Notes: generated by a model not told the origin, from the letters alone. Shown: positions 1 to 5,875, counted from the first letter of the stretch. The stretch: DNA of 7,916 bases from JAEMQF01 sp031396305 (GCA_031396305.1 JANNKM010000480.1:1-7916), one strand, 5' to 3'. Numbers and translations are program-made.

Positions 1-77
1 TGTCATCCCGGCGAACGCCGGGATCCAGGACGGTGGAGATCGGCAAAGGGTGGATCCCGGCGTTCGCCGGGATGACA
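1..77. repeat. MITE/REP-like element with perfect 27-bp inverted ends
   Basis: Positions 1-27 and 51-77 are exact reverse complements, separated by a 23-nt loop. Each arm is itself a palindrome built on ATCCCGGCG and CGCCGGGAT, so the element can fold as one long hairpin or as two short ones. Related copies occur at 5134-5161 (palindrome only) and 7825-7916 (longer, cut by the window end). Elements of this style, with GTCATCCC arms and a GGATCCAGG junction, are common dispersed extragenic repeats in beta- and gamma-proteobacteria. There is no coding potential. The true left boundary may lie outside the window. Confidence 0.9.
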
Positions 78-207
78 TACAAGGGGGATGAGGAAACTTC
101 GGGCGGCCGTGCATTTCCTCGCGAGCCGCGCGCCGGCGCGACCCAGTGGCCTGTTTGCCGTTGGCGGAACGGGTTCGCGGTATAAACGGCGCCGGAGCGC
201 CCAGACC

Positions 208-990
208 GTGCCGCAGCAACACATCGCCATCCTCGACGACGAACCCGACATCACGCAGTTGCTCGCCACCTATCTGGGAAGCAACGGCTTTCGGGTGACA
301 CAGCGACACCAGGGCAGTGCGCTGCTGGAACTGATGGCGGTGGATGCGCCCGACCTGGTGCTGCTCGACCTGGGTCTGCCCGGCGAAGACGGGTTGTCGA
401 TCGCACGGCGCCTGCGTGAACACTGGAACTGCGGCCTGGTCATCGTCACCGGGCGCGGCGACGCAGTGGACAAGATCGTCGGCCTGGAAGTCGGTGCCGA
501 CGACTACGTGACCAAACCCTTCGACCTGCGCGAGCTGCTGGCGCGCGTCAAGGCAGTGCTGCGGCGCACCCGCGCCCCCGAGGCGCCGGCGCCTGGCGTG
601 CCGCCCCCGCAGGCCGCAACCACGCCGCCGAATCACCGTGCCGGAATCGCCGCCGCAGGCGGCGCCAACGGCGAGCGTTTCCGCTTTGCGGGCTGGCTGC
701 TGGATCGGCGCGCGCGCCGGTTGGCCGCACCCGACGGCACCGAAGTGGCGTTGACGAGCGGCGAATTCGACCTGCTCTGCGTCTTCGCGCAGCATCCGGG
801 GCGCGTGCTGTCACGCGACTTCCTGCTCGAAGCGACGCGCGGGCGCGAGGCGGCGCCGTTCGACCGCACGGTGGACGTGCAGATCGGGCGCCTGCGCAAG
901 AAGCTCGAGGCCGACCCACAAAACCCGCAAATCCTCAAATCGGTGCGCAGCGCCGGTTACGTGCTCGTGCCCCAGGTTCAGGGCGGCTGA
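208..990 (+). CDS. OmpR/PhoB-family response regulator (receiver + winged helix)
   Basis: Cytoplasmic transcription regulator of 260 aa, switched by aspartyl phosphorylation. The receiver domain covers about residues 4-120: acidic pair D10/D11, phospho-acceptor D54 in LLDLGLPGEDG, switch T81, Y100, and K103 in VTKPFDL. A linker of about 35 residues, rich in Ala and Pro (about 121-155), leads to an OmpR-type winged helix (about 157-255) with LTSGEFDLL, the recognition-helix region FDRTVDVQIGRLRKKLE, and the wing SVRSAGYVLV. I chose the GTG at 208 because the receiver begins immediately after it and GGAG (194-197) sits 10 nt upstream. An in-frame ATG at 88 would add 40 residues with no receiver similarity and lies in sequence resembling the flank of the repeat. 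The hybrid kinase follows 15 nt downstream, so the two probably form an operon and a cognate pair. Target genes are unknown; a role in regulating neighbours is only inference. Confidence 0.93.
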   Translation: MPQQHIAILDDEPDITQLLATYLGSNGFRVTQRHQGSALLELMAVDAPDLVLLDLGLPGEDGLSIARRLREHWNCGLVIVTGRGDAVDKIVGLEVGADDYVTKPFDLRELLARVKAVLRRTRAPEAPAPGVPPPQAATTPPNHRAGIAAAGGANGERFRFAGWLLDRRARRLAAPDGTEVALTSGEFDLLCVFAQHPGRVLSRDFLLEATRGREAAPFDRTVDVQIGRLRKKLEADPQNPQILKSVRSAGYVLVPQVQGG

Positions 991-1005
991 GACCTGCGTT
1001 TCCCG

Positions 1006-3150
1006 ATGCAGCCCAGCGACACACCGCCCGAGCCACTCGACCCGTCGGTTTTCCGTGGCGTCTTCGACGCCTACCCCGACGCGGTGTTGCTGGTGGACAT
1101 GCAGGGCGACATCGTGCTGGCCAACACCGCCGCAGCGCAATTGCTGGGCTACAGCATCTTCCAGCTGGTGGGCATGGGCGTTGACGCGCTCGTTCCGCCC
1201 AGCGTCACGTCGCGCCACCAAGGGCTGCGCCAGGGTTATGCGCATGCACCCCGCGCGCGCCCGATGGGTGGCGACCTGGAACTCACGGCACGCTGTGCCG
1301 ACGGCAGCGAGGTGATGGTTGAAATCGGCCTGAGCCCCATGCAAAGCGGCGATGCACGGTTCGTCGTTGCCGCATTGCGCGGCATCGGCGCCTACCCGCG
1401 CGTGCGCCGCGCAGTGCAGCGCGCGCGCTACAACGAATACATCGCCCGGGCGGGCCGCGCGGCGGTGGACCTGCGCGATGCGCAACAGTTGATCGCCTGC
1501 GTCGCTGCCTTCGGCGCGCAGGCGCTCGAAGTCGAGACGTTCGTCGTCTGGCTGCTGGAGGCGAACCGCCTCGAGTTTCGCGCCGCGAGTGCCTACACGG
1601 CCGCGGGCAGCGCCGCGGTGCCGACGATGCTGAACGCGCCTGTGCCCAACCGCGCCGACACCCTTTTGGGCTACGCCACTGCACAGGGCGCGGCGCTGGT
1701 CGTTTCGAGCTTCGCCCGCGAAAGCCGCTTCAACGTCACCCCAGCCCAGCGCCAGGGGCCGATCCAGTGCGCGCTGGCGGTACCGATGCTCGACGCCGGC
1801 CGCGTCATCGGCGTGCTCGTGGCCAGCTCGGCCAAGGCGGGCCGTTTCGGCGACGACGAAACGGGCTTCCTCGAGTCGCTCGCCAACCTCATCGTCACCG
1901 GCCAGCAGCGCGCCCAGACCGAGGCGCAACTCGGCCACGCGCAGCGCCTGGAAGCGGTGGGCCAGCTCACCGGCGGCATCGCGCACGACTTCAACAACCT
2001 GCTGACAATCATGCAAGGCAACCTGCAGATGCTCGCCGACCATCCGGACGTGGCAGGGAACACCCTGCTCAGCCAGATGGTCGGTGCCGCCGCGCGCGCC
2101 GGGCAGCGCGGCGCGGAGTTGACCAGCAAGCTGCTCGCGTTCTCGCGGCGCCAGACGCTCGCCGCCGGGCCGGTGGACACCGGCGCGCTGCTCGCGGCGC
2201 TGGCCGAGCTGCTGCGGCGAACCCTGGGCGAGCGCATCCGTGTCGCACTGCAAGTCCATCCCGCCTGCCCGCGCTGCGTGGCCGACGCCGGGCAGCTCGA
2301 GTCGGCCTTGCTCAACATCGCCCTCAATTCGCGCGACGCCATGCCCGACGGCGGCACCTTGAGCTTCAGCTGCGCGCCGTGCAGCGAACTGCCTGACCAA
2401 ATGCGCCGGGCGCCGGGTGCGGCGAGCCATGGCACGCCGGGCGCGGCCAAGCCGGGCGAGTGGGTCGCGATCACGGTCGCCGACACCGGCGTGGGCATGA
2501 GCCCGGAGGTCATCGACCGCGCGTTCGAGCCGTTCTTCACCACCAAGGAAGCCGGCAAAGGCACGGGCCTGGGCCTGAGCACCGTGTATGGTTTCGTCAA
2601 GCAGTCGGGCGGGCACGTGCAGCTTCTGAGCAGGCCCGGCGCGGGCACGAGCATCGTGCTGTTTCTGCCTGCCGTAGCCGCCTCGACGGACGCGCCGCAC
2701 GCACCGGTCCTGCCGGCACCGCAAGCGAGCACCACGTTGCGCGGCGCACGCGCGCTGATCGTGGAAGACGACAGCGGCGTGCGCGACGTCGCGATCCGTT
2801 TCCTCACCGGTCTGGGTGCCCAGGTTCAGGCGTATGCCGACGCCGAAACGGCACTGCGCGAGTTGCAGCGCGGCGAGCCGTTCGACCTGCTGTTCAGCGA
2901 CATCATGCTGGGCGCCGGCATGAACGGCACCGAACTTGCGCAGGCGGCGCATGCGCTCGCACCGCGGCTGGCGGTGCTGTTGACCTCAGGCTATGCGGAA
3001 GACCTGGCCGGCGCGAAGGCGGCCGCACCACTGCCTTGGCCGGTGCTGAAAAAACCCTACACCCGCGACGAATTGGCCGCGGCAGCGCACCAGGCTTTGG
3101 CTGCGGTGCCCCTCACTCCGGCGCTCTACCGCGAGCAGCAGGGGGACTGA
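1006..3150 (+). CDS. Soluble PAS-GAF hybrid histidine kinase with C-terminal receiver
   Basis: Sensor kinase of 714 aa with no membrane segment or signal peptide, so probably a cytoplasmic sensor. Order of domains: PAS (about 16-130, FDAYPDAVLLVDMQGDIVLAN), GAF (about 145-305), dimerisation/phospho-acceptor helix with H327 in GGIAHDFNNLL (the HPK4-like form), HATPase (about 395-555) and a receiver (about 580-705). The ATPase has N441 in the N box (NIALNSRDAMPDGG), D493 in the G1 box (VADTGVGM), FEPFFTTK as the F box, and the G2 box around 517-523. The receiver has D588/D589, phospho-acceptor D632 in LLFSDIMLG, T660 and K683, so all key residues are present and a phosphorelay is possible. Two CxxC pairs (C421/C424 and C456/C459) sit in the ATPase domain, which is unusual. 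The gene starts 15 nt after the response regulator stop; its ribosome site is weak, which suits translational coupling. The input signal cannot be deduced from sequence. Confidence 0.93.
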   Translation: MQPSDTPPEPLDPSVFRGVFDAYPDAVLLVDMQGDIVLANTAAAQLLGYSIFQLVGMGVDALVPPSVTSRHQGLRQGYAHAPRARPMGGDLELTARCADGSEVMVEIGLSPMQSGDARFVVAALRGIGAYPRVRRAVQRARYNEYIARAGRAAVDLRDAQQLIACVAAFGAQALEVETFVVWLLEANRLEFRAASAYTAAGSAAVPTMLNAPVPNRADTLLGYATAQGAALVVSSFARESRFNVTPAQRQGPIQCALAVPMLDAGRVIGVLVASSAKAGRFGDDETGFLESLANLIVTGQQRAQTEAQLGHAQRLEAVGQLTGGIAHDFNNLLTIMQGNLQMLADHPDVAGNTLLSQMVGAAARAGQRGAELTSKLLAFSRRQTLAAGPVDTGALLAALAELLRRTLGERIRVALQVHPACPRCVADAGQLESALLNIALNSRDAMPDGGTLSFSCAPCSELPDQMRRAPGAASHGTPGAAKPGEWVAITVADTGVGMSPEVIDRAFEPFFTTKEAGKGTGLGLSTVYGFVKQSGGHVQLLSRPGAGTSIVLFLPAVAASTDAPHAPVLPAPQASTTLRGARALIVEDDSGVRDVAIRFLTGLGAQVQAYADAETALRELQRGEPFDLLFSDIMLGAGMNGTELAQAAHALAPRLAVLLTSGYAEDLAGAKAAAPLPWPVLKKPYTRDELAAAAHQALAAVPLTPALYREQQGD

Positions 3151-3214
3151 TCCTGCGCGCTCTGCGGCCCGCGCGCAAGCGCTACTGCAACACGCTCTGT
3201 GTCGGAGTCAAAGC

Positions 3215-3517
3215 CTACTGGATAAATTCGCCAAGCGCCTCGATGCTCGAAATGCTGATCTCGCGGCGGCCCAGGCGCGCAGCAGCGTGTCGTAGCGGAA
3301 GGTCCAGATCTCGCCGGTGTCCATCGCGATCGCGTCGCAACCGTAGCGGCCGCTGGCGATGCCATCAAACCCCAGCCAGCGCCTGGCGCCACGACAAGGC
3401 CGGGCGGCTTTGCGGCTGGGCCGGCAGCGGCGCGGCCGGCAAATCCGGCCGCAGCAGCGGCGACGACGCCGCGCCGTGCAGAGCCTGGGAATCGAAGTGA
3501 GGGGTCGGGGCATTCAT
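3215..3517 (-). pseudogene. Small hypothetical gene broken by two compensating frameshifts
   Basis: A minus-strand gene of 101 codons including the stop. ATG at 3517-3515 has AGGAGA (3529-3524) 6 nt upstream. The first frame reads MNAPTPHFDSQALHG..., Pro/Ala-rich and with G/C-rich third positions, down to LSWRQALAGV, then hits TGA at 3367-3365 beside a GGGG-TTT run (3373-3367). Codon usage then moves to the +1 frame, reading LGFDGIASGRYGCDAIAMDT and on through TFRYDTLLRAW, and returns to the first frame around 3280-3264, reading GRREISISSIEALGEFIQ to TAG at 3217-3215. The two shifts cancel, so the ancestral product was about 100 aa. The uninterrupted alternative frame from ATG 3513 starts with an Arg/Cys-rich run typical of out-of-frame translation. 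I do not recognise the family. Either a real decaying gene or two sequencing/assembly indels would explain it. It is convergent with the kinase, and the 64 nt between them hold no clear terminator. Confidence 0.6.
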
Positions 3518-3568
3518 TGCGCTTCTCCTGCTGTTGTTGATTCGATTCCTGTCAGCGTAGGGCGCGTG

Positions 3569-3584
3569 TGCAAATGCTTGACCA
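3569..3584 (-). promoter_or_regulatory. Candidate sigma-54 (-24/-12) promoter for the small minus-strand gene
   Basis: On the minus strand the sequence reads TGGTCAAGCATTTGCA. It has the invariant GG and GC elements separated by 10 nt and the TTGCA of the -12 box, but only a partial -24 box (TGG followed by TCAA instead of CACG). It lies about 52 nt upstream of the ATG at 3517, giving a predicted leader of about 40 nt. No enhancer-binding regulator is encoded in this window. It overlaps the inverted repeat at 3576-3593. Confidence 0.33.
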
Positions 3585-3593
3585 ATCGCAAGC
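3576..3593. promoter_or_regulatory. Inverted repeat GCTTG-N8-CAAGC, possible FNR/CRP-family operator
   Basis: A perfect 5-bp inverted repeat with an 8-nt spacer, containing TTGAC-N4-CGCAA. This shares the TTG-N8-CAA core of the FNR/ANR consensus (TTGAT-N4-ATCAA) with 7 of 10 half-site bases matching. It lies in the 272-nt divergent region (3518-3789) between the broken minus-strand gene and the deiminase homologue, about 200 nt upstream of the latter's start. The same region contains AATGCTTG twice (3573-3580 and 3616-3623). I see no convincing sigma-70 promoter for the deiminase homologue at the usual FNR spacing, so this is a weak call. Confidence 0.25.
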
Positions 3594-3774
3594 CATGCCT
3601 CGGTGACGGTGAGTGAATGCTTGGTAAACGTGCGAAGTTGTGCCGTTCGGTGCCAGGCAAAACTCCCGCCGCTGCACCTTTCTTGTGCTGGCGCAAACCA
3701 AGACGGCCGTCACGGGGTCAGCATGCTCGCTTGAGGGTCAACGTGCCGACATCACCAGCGCGTCGGCCCGAGGC

Positions 3775-3780
3775 GGAGGT
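3775..3780 (+). promoter_or_regulatory. Strong Shine-Dalgarno that fixes the deiminase-homologue start
   Basis: GGAGGT with a 9-nt spacer to ATG at 3790. It decides the start over the in-frame GTG at 3640, which would add a 50-residue leader without similarity to the family. It is also one of the best ribosome sites in the window, which argues that the protein is still made. Confidence 0.75.
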
Positions 3781-3789
3781 CGCGCACCC

Positions 3790-5076
3790 ATGAAGGACAA
3801 CGTGCCGGGAACGGGCCTGTGGCGCAGCAGTACAGCGCTGCCGCAGCCTGCGCCGTCCCCGGGGGTGTACTCCGAAGTCGGCAAGCTGCACACCGTGCTC
3901 GTGTGCCAGCCGGGAATGGCGCACGAACGCCTGAACCCGCGAATCTGCCGCGAGTTGGAGTTCGGCGCGCCGTTGTGGGTGGAGCGCGCCCAGCGCGACT
4001 TTTCCGAGTTCGTCCGGGCATTGCGGCAGCAGGGTGTCGAAGTGCTGGAATTGCACACACTGCTCGCGCAGACGCTTGAGCAGCCCCAGGCGTGCACGTG
4101 GCTGCTGGACCGCCTGCTCGCGCACATGAACCTCGCCGACGTGCTGGGAGCGGAACTGCGCGCCGCCTGCGAGAACCTCGACCCGCAGCGGCTTGCCGAA
4201 CTGCTGATCGGCGGCGTCACCCTGGCCGACCTGGGCCTGCCGAGCAACGGCGTGATGGGCATGGCACTGCAGCTGCGCCCATTCGTGCTGCCGCCCCTGC
4301 CCCACACCCTGTGCCTGCGCGAAAGCCACTGCTGGATCCAGAGCGGCTTGACACTGAACCTCGCCGGAAGGTGCGGCAGAAGAAACGAGGCGCTGCTCGC
4401 GGCCGCCGTCTATCGCTTTCACCCGCGCTTCAGCTGTGCCCAGCCACAGTTGTGGTGGGGTGACGCGGACGCCGCGACGGTACGCGCCAGCGCCGAAGGC
4501 GGCGACGTCATGGCACTCGGCCATGGCGTGGTGCTGATCGGCATCGGCGCGCGCACGCAGTCGCGGGCGGCGCTGGACATTGCGCGCGGCCTGTTCGAAG
4601 GCGGCGCGGCGCATACCGTGATCGCCGCGCAACTGGCGCCCGGCGGCGACGCGCCGCTGGAGCGTTACTTCACGCAGTGCGCGCCCGACGTCGTGACCTA
4701 CCGGCCCGAGGTGGTGGACCGCATCACGTGCCGGGAATTGCGCGCGGCCGCGCACGGCGGCCCCATCCAGGTGGTGCCGCGCGACGGCGTGCACCTGCTC
4801 GACGTGCTGGCGCAGGCCCTGGGCACGCCGACCTTCAATGCCATCGTCACCGGCTGCGAAACGCACGACGGCACGGGCGAACCCTGGGACGACGGCAACG
4901 GCGCGCTGGCACTCGAACCCGGCGTCGTGATCGCATTCGAGCGCAATGCGCGCACCAACAAGCGGCTGCGCGGGGCGGGCATCGAGGTCATCGAAATGCC
5001 GTGCAGCGAGATCGACCGCATCGGCACCGGGATGCGCGGGCTGTGTTGCCCGATCGTGCGCGCCGCGGTGATGTGA
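3790..5076 (+). CDS. Arginine deiminase (ArcA)-family protein lacking catalytic residues; probable pseudoenzyme
   Basis: A 428-aa protein collinear with arginine deiminase, which normally converts arginine to citrulline and ammonia in the ADI pathway. Family landmarks are clear: GVYSEVGKLHTVLVCQPGMA near the N-terminus, LLIGGVTLADL, LPPLPHTL, YRFHPRF, EGGDVMALGHGVVLIGIGAR (E236, D239), PEVVDRI, WDDGN (366-370), LEPGVV and the C-terminal CPIVR. Against the P. aeruginosa enzyme (from memory), FTRD with substrate Asp166 is CLRE (E178), Asn160 is H172, HLD with His278/Asp280 is PLE (P289, E291), Arg401 is G412 and the nucleophile Cys406 is G417. C419/C420 lie next to the lost position but CPIVR anchors the alignment. 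Length is close to the usual 410-420 aa and there is no internal stop. The start at 3790 has GGAGGT (3775-3780) at 9 nt; an upstream GTG at 3640 adds 50 unrelated residues. No arcB, arcC or arcD lies nearby. A regulatory, binding or altered-substrate role is inference. Confidence 0.88.
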   Translation: MKDNVPGTGLWRSSTALPQPAPSPGVYSEVGKLHTVLVCQPGMAHERLNPRICRELEFGAPLWVERAQRDFSEFVRALRQQGVEVLELHTLLAQTLEQPQACTWLLDRLLAHMNLADVLGAELRAACENLDPQRLAELLIGGVTLADLGLPSNGVMGMALQLRPFVLPPLPHTLCLRESHCWIQSGLTLNLAGRCGRRNEALLAAAVYRFHPRFSCAQPQLWWGDADAATVRASAEGGDVMALGHGVVLIGIGARTQSRAALDIARGLFEGGAAHTVIAAQLAPGGDAPLERYFTQCAPDVVTYRPEVVDRITCRELRAAAHGGPIQVVPRDGVHLLDVLAQALGTPTFNAIVTGCETHDGTGEPWDDGNGALALEPGVVIAFERNARTNKRLRGAGIEVIEMPCSEIDRIGTGMRGLCCPIVRAAVM

Positions 5077-5091
5077 ACCGGCACTGCGTCA

Positions 5092-5119
5092 GAGCAAATG
5101 TGGCTTTGCCACTTTGCTC
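5092..5119 (+). terminator. Hairpin terminator after the deiminase homologue
   Basis: The arms GAGCAAA(T)GTGGC and GCCACTTTGCTC pair as 12 bp with a single bulged T and a TTT loop. The hairpin begins 15 nt after the stop codon. The downstream tract is CATCCCCCCTTTGT, so the U-run is short and displaced. It lies between convergent genes and just before the repeat palindrome at 5134-5161, so transcription could be stopped from either side. Confidence 0.6.
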
Positions 5120-5133
5120 ATCCCCCCTTTGTA

Positions 5134-5161
5134 TGTCATCCCGGCGTTCGCCGGGATGACA
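5134..5161. repeat. Short palindromic copy of the dispersed repeat (REP-like)
   Basis: A perfect 28-nt palindrome with arms TGTCATCCCGGCG and CGCCGGGATGACA, equal to the outer right half of the element at 1-77. The similarity continues outside the palindrome: the reverse complement of about 5113-5133 reads ACAAAGGGGGGATGAGCAAA, and 79-96 holds ACAAGGGGGATGAGGAAA. The element fills the gap between convergent genes and ends 5 nt before the hemerythrin stop codon. It could act as a bidirectional transcription barrier or mRNA 3'-end stabiliser; neither is shown by sequence alone. Confidence 0.85.
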
Positions 5162-5166
5162 GTTGC

Positions 5167-5745
5167 TCACGCCCCCAGCCCGATCGGCGCAGGCGTCAGG
5201 CACACGATGCGGCTGAACAGCGCGCTGTACTCCTCGGTGGGTGCGTGCCCGGTGAGCGGATCGCGATTCAACAGAAACTCCACGTCGAGCTCCTCCCAGT
5301 CGGCCTCGGTCAGGATGCGCTCAGCCAGCGGCAGCACTTCAAGTTCCTCGGTACGCATGTGGCTCAGATAGAAGTCGACATAGCGCTGCAGCGCCTCTTC
5401 GAAGGCGGTGCGGCGAGACTCGCCGAGAATCTCGAACGCGAGCAAGGCACGCTCCACATAGCGGATCTGCCACTCGCCTTGTTCATGCTCCCGGTCCAGC
5501 TTGTCGAGCACGGCCAACGCCTCGTCGCTGCGCAGCCTCATCTTCGGAAACAGCAGCGTCGACTCTTTCGGGTGATGCAGGCGCTGCGGAAACTCGTCGA
5601 TATAGAACAGCATCGCGCGCAGCAGCGCAAAGTCCGGCGCTTCACCGCGCCGACGGTATTGCGCGAGCAACAGCAATACGGAACGCAGCATCGCGGCCAG
5701 CGCCGCATGCTCGTCACGGATGACTGTCAAGGTGGCGTGGCTCAT
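5167..5745 (-). CDS. Hemerythrin/HHE-domain diiron protein
   Basis: A 192-aa soluble, mostly helical protein of the hemerythrin HHE cation-binding family, whose members bind a carboxylate-bridged diiron centre and are linked to O2, NO or iron-sulfur repair and redox signalling. Likely ligands by motif: H13 (IRDEH), H57/H58 and E61 (LHHPKE), H87 (DREHEQGEW), H129 and E133/E134 (SHMRTEELEVLPLAE). The four-helix bundle covers about residues 5-145, and a tail of about 45 residues follows. The ATG at 5745 has GGGAG 6 nt upstream; a further upstream ATG at 5814 would add 23 residues with no family similarity. The gene is convergent with the deiminase homologue and divergent from phaC. An FNR-like box (5806-5819) centred 41.5 bp before a possible start at 5771 would suit expression under low oxygen. 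The family is clear; the exact role (sensor, scavenger or repair) is not decided by sequence. Confidence 0.9.
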   Translation of the reverse strand: MSHATLTVIRDEHAALAAMLRSVLLLLAQYRRRGEAPDFALLRAMLFYIDEFPQRLHHPKESTLLFPKMRLRSDEALAVLDKLDREHEQGEWQIRYVERALLAFEILGESRRTAFEEALQRYVDFYLSHMRTEELEVLPLAERILTEADWEELDVEFLLNRDPLTGHAPTEEYSALFSRIVCLTPAPIGLGA

Positions 5746-5805
5746 GGCGAACTCCCGTGTCAATCCAGGCTCTTTGCACTGTGCGCTTCGCACCACCGCG
5801 TGAGC

Positions 5806-5819
5806 TTGTCGCACATCAA
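5806..5819 (-). promoter_or_regulatory. FNR/ANR-like box for the hemerythrin gene
   Basis: TTGTC-GCAC-ATCAA matches the FNR consensus TTGAT-N4-ATCAA at 8 of 10 half-site positions, with both TTG and CAA cores intact. Its centre (5812.5) is 41.5 bp from a predicted minus-strand start at 5771. The hexamer CACAGT (5783-5778) sits at -12 to -7, keeping three of the TATAAT bases, and the leader to the ATG would be about 25 nt. Confidence 0.42.
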
Positions 5820-5861
5820 ATGCGCCGCCTCTCCCGACCCGAAGACGCGCTTCCCTTTGGA

Positions 5862-5875
5862 TTGATTGGCGTCAA
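5862..5875 (+). promoter_or_regulatory. FNR/ANR-like box for phaC
   Basis: TTGAT-TGGC-GTCAA matches the FNR consensus TTGAT-N4-ATCAA at 9 of 10 half-site positions. With its centre at 5868.5 placed at -41.5, the start falls at 5910, and CATGCT (5898-5903) lies exactly at -12 to -7 with three of the six TATAAT bases. This is the class II activator arrangement known for FNR and related proteins. The leader to the phaC ATG would be about 39 nt. The other FNR-like box is 56 bp away centre to centre. Confidence 0.5.

Noticed and set aside
155..186. A possible sigma-70 promoter before the response regulator (TTGCCG or TTGGCG with TATAAA at 181-186)
   Set aside because: The spacers are 20 and 14 nt, both outside the normal 16-18. 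The start would also fall at the ribosome site (194-197), leaving almost no leader. The TATAAA is notable in GC-rich DNA but not enough for a call.
88..207. N-terminal extension of the response regulator from ATG 88
   Set aside because: The 40 residues are basic, unlike a receiver, and the ATG lies in sequence resembling the repeat flank; the GTG at 208 with GGAG upstream fits the domain edge.
811..2952. A 713-codon open frame on the minus strand opposite the kinase
   Set aside because: It is the antisense shadow of a well-supported gene. In high-GC DNA with G/C third positions, the opposite strand stays open by chance. The product is rich in Arg, Ala, Gly and His and shows no domain.
3158..3181. 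A weak GCGCT/AGCGC inverted repeat after the kinase stop as a terminator
   Set aside because: Only five pairs with a long GC-rich loop and no T-tract; likely chance in this composition.
3126..3392. An 88-codon minus-strand frame overlapping the kinase end
   Set aside because: It uses the third frame through the broken small gene, with poor codon-position bias, and overlaps the kinase stop region; the segments in the other two frames explain the coding signal better.
3718..4866. A 382-codon minus-strand open frame opposite the deiminase homologue
   Set aside because: Antisense shadow: low-complexity Arg/Gln/Ala-rich translation with no motif, opposite a frame with clear family signatures.
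5098..5865. A 255-codon plus-strand open frame across the hemerythrin gene and repeat
   Set aside because: It begins inside the terminator hairpin, runs through the repeat palindrome and is antisense to the HHE-domain gene; the translation has no recognisable motif.
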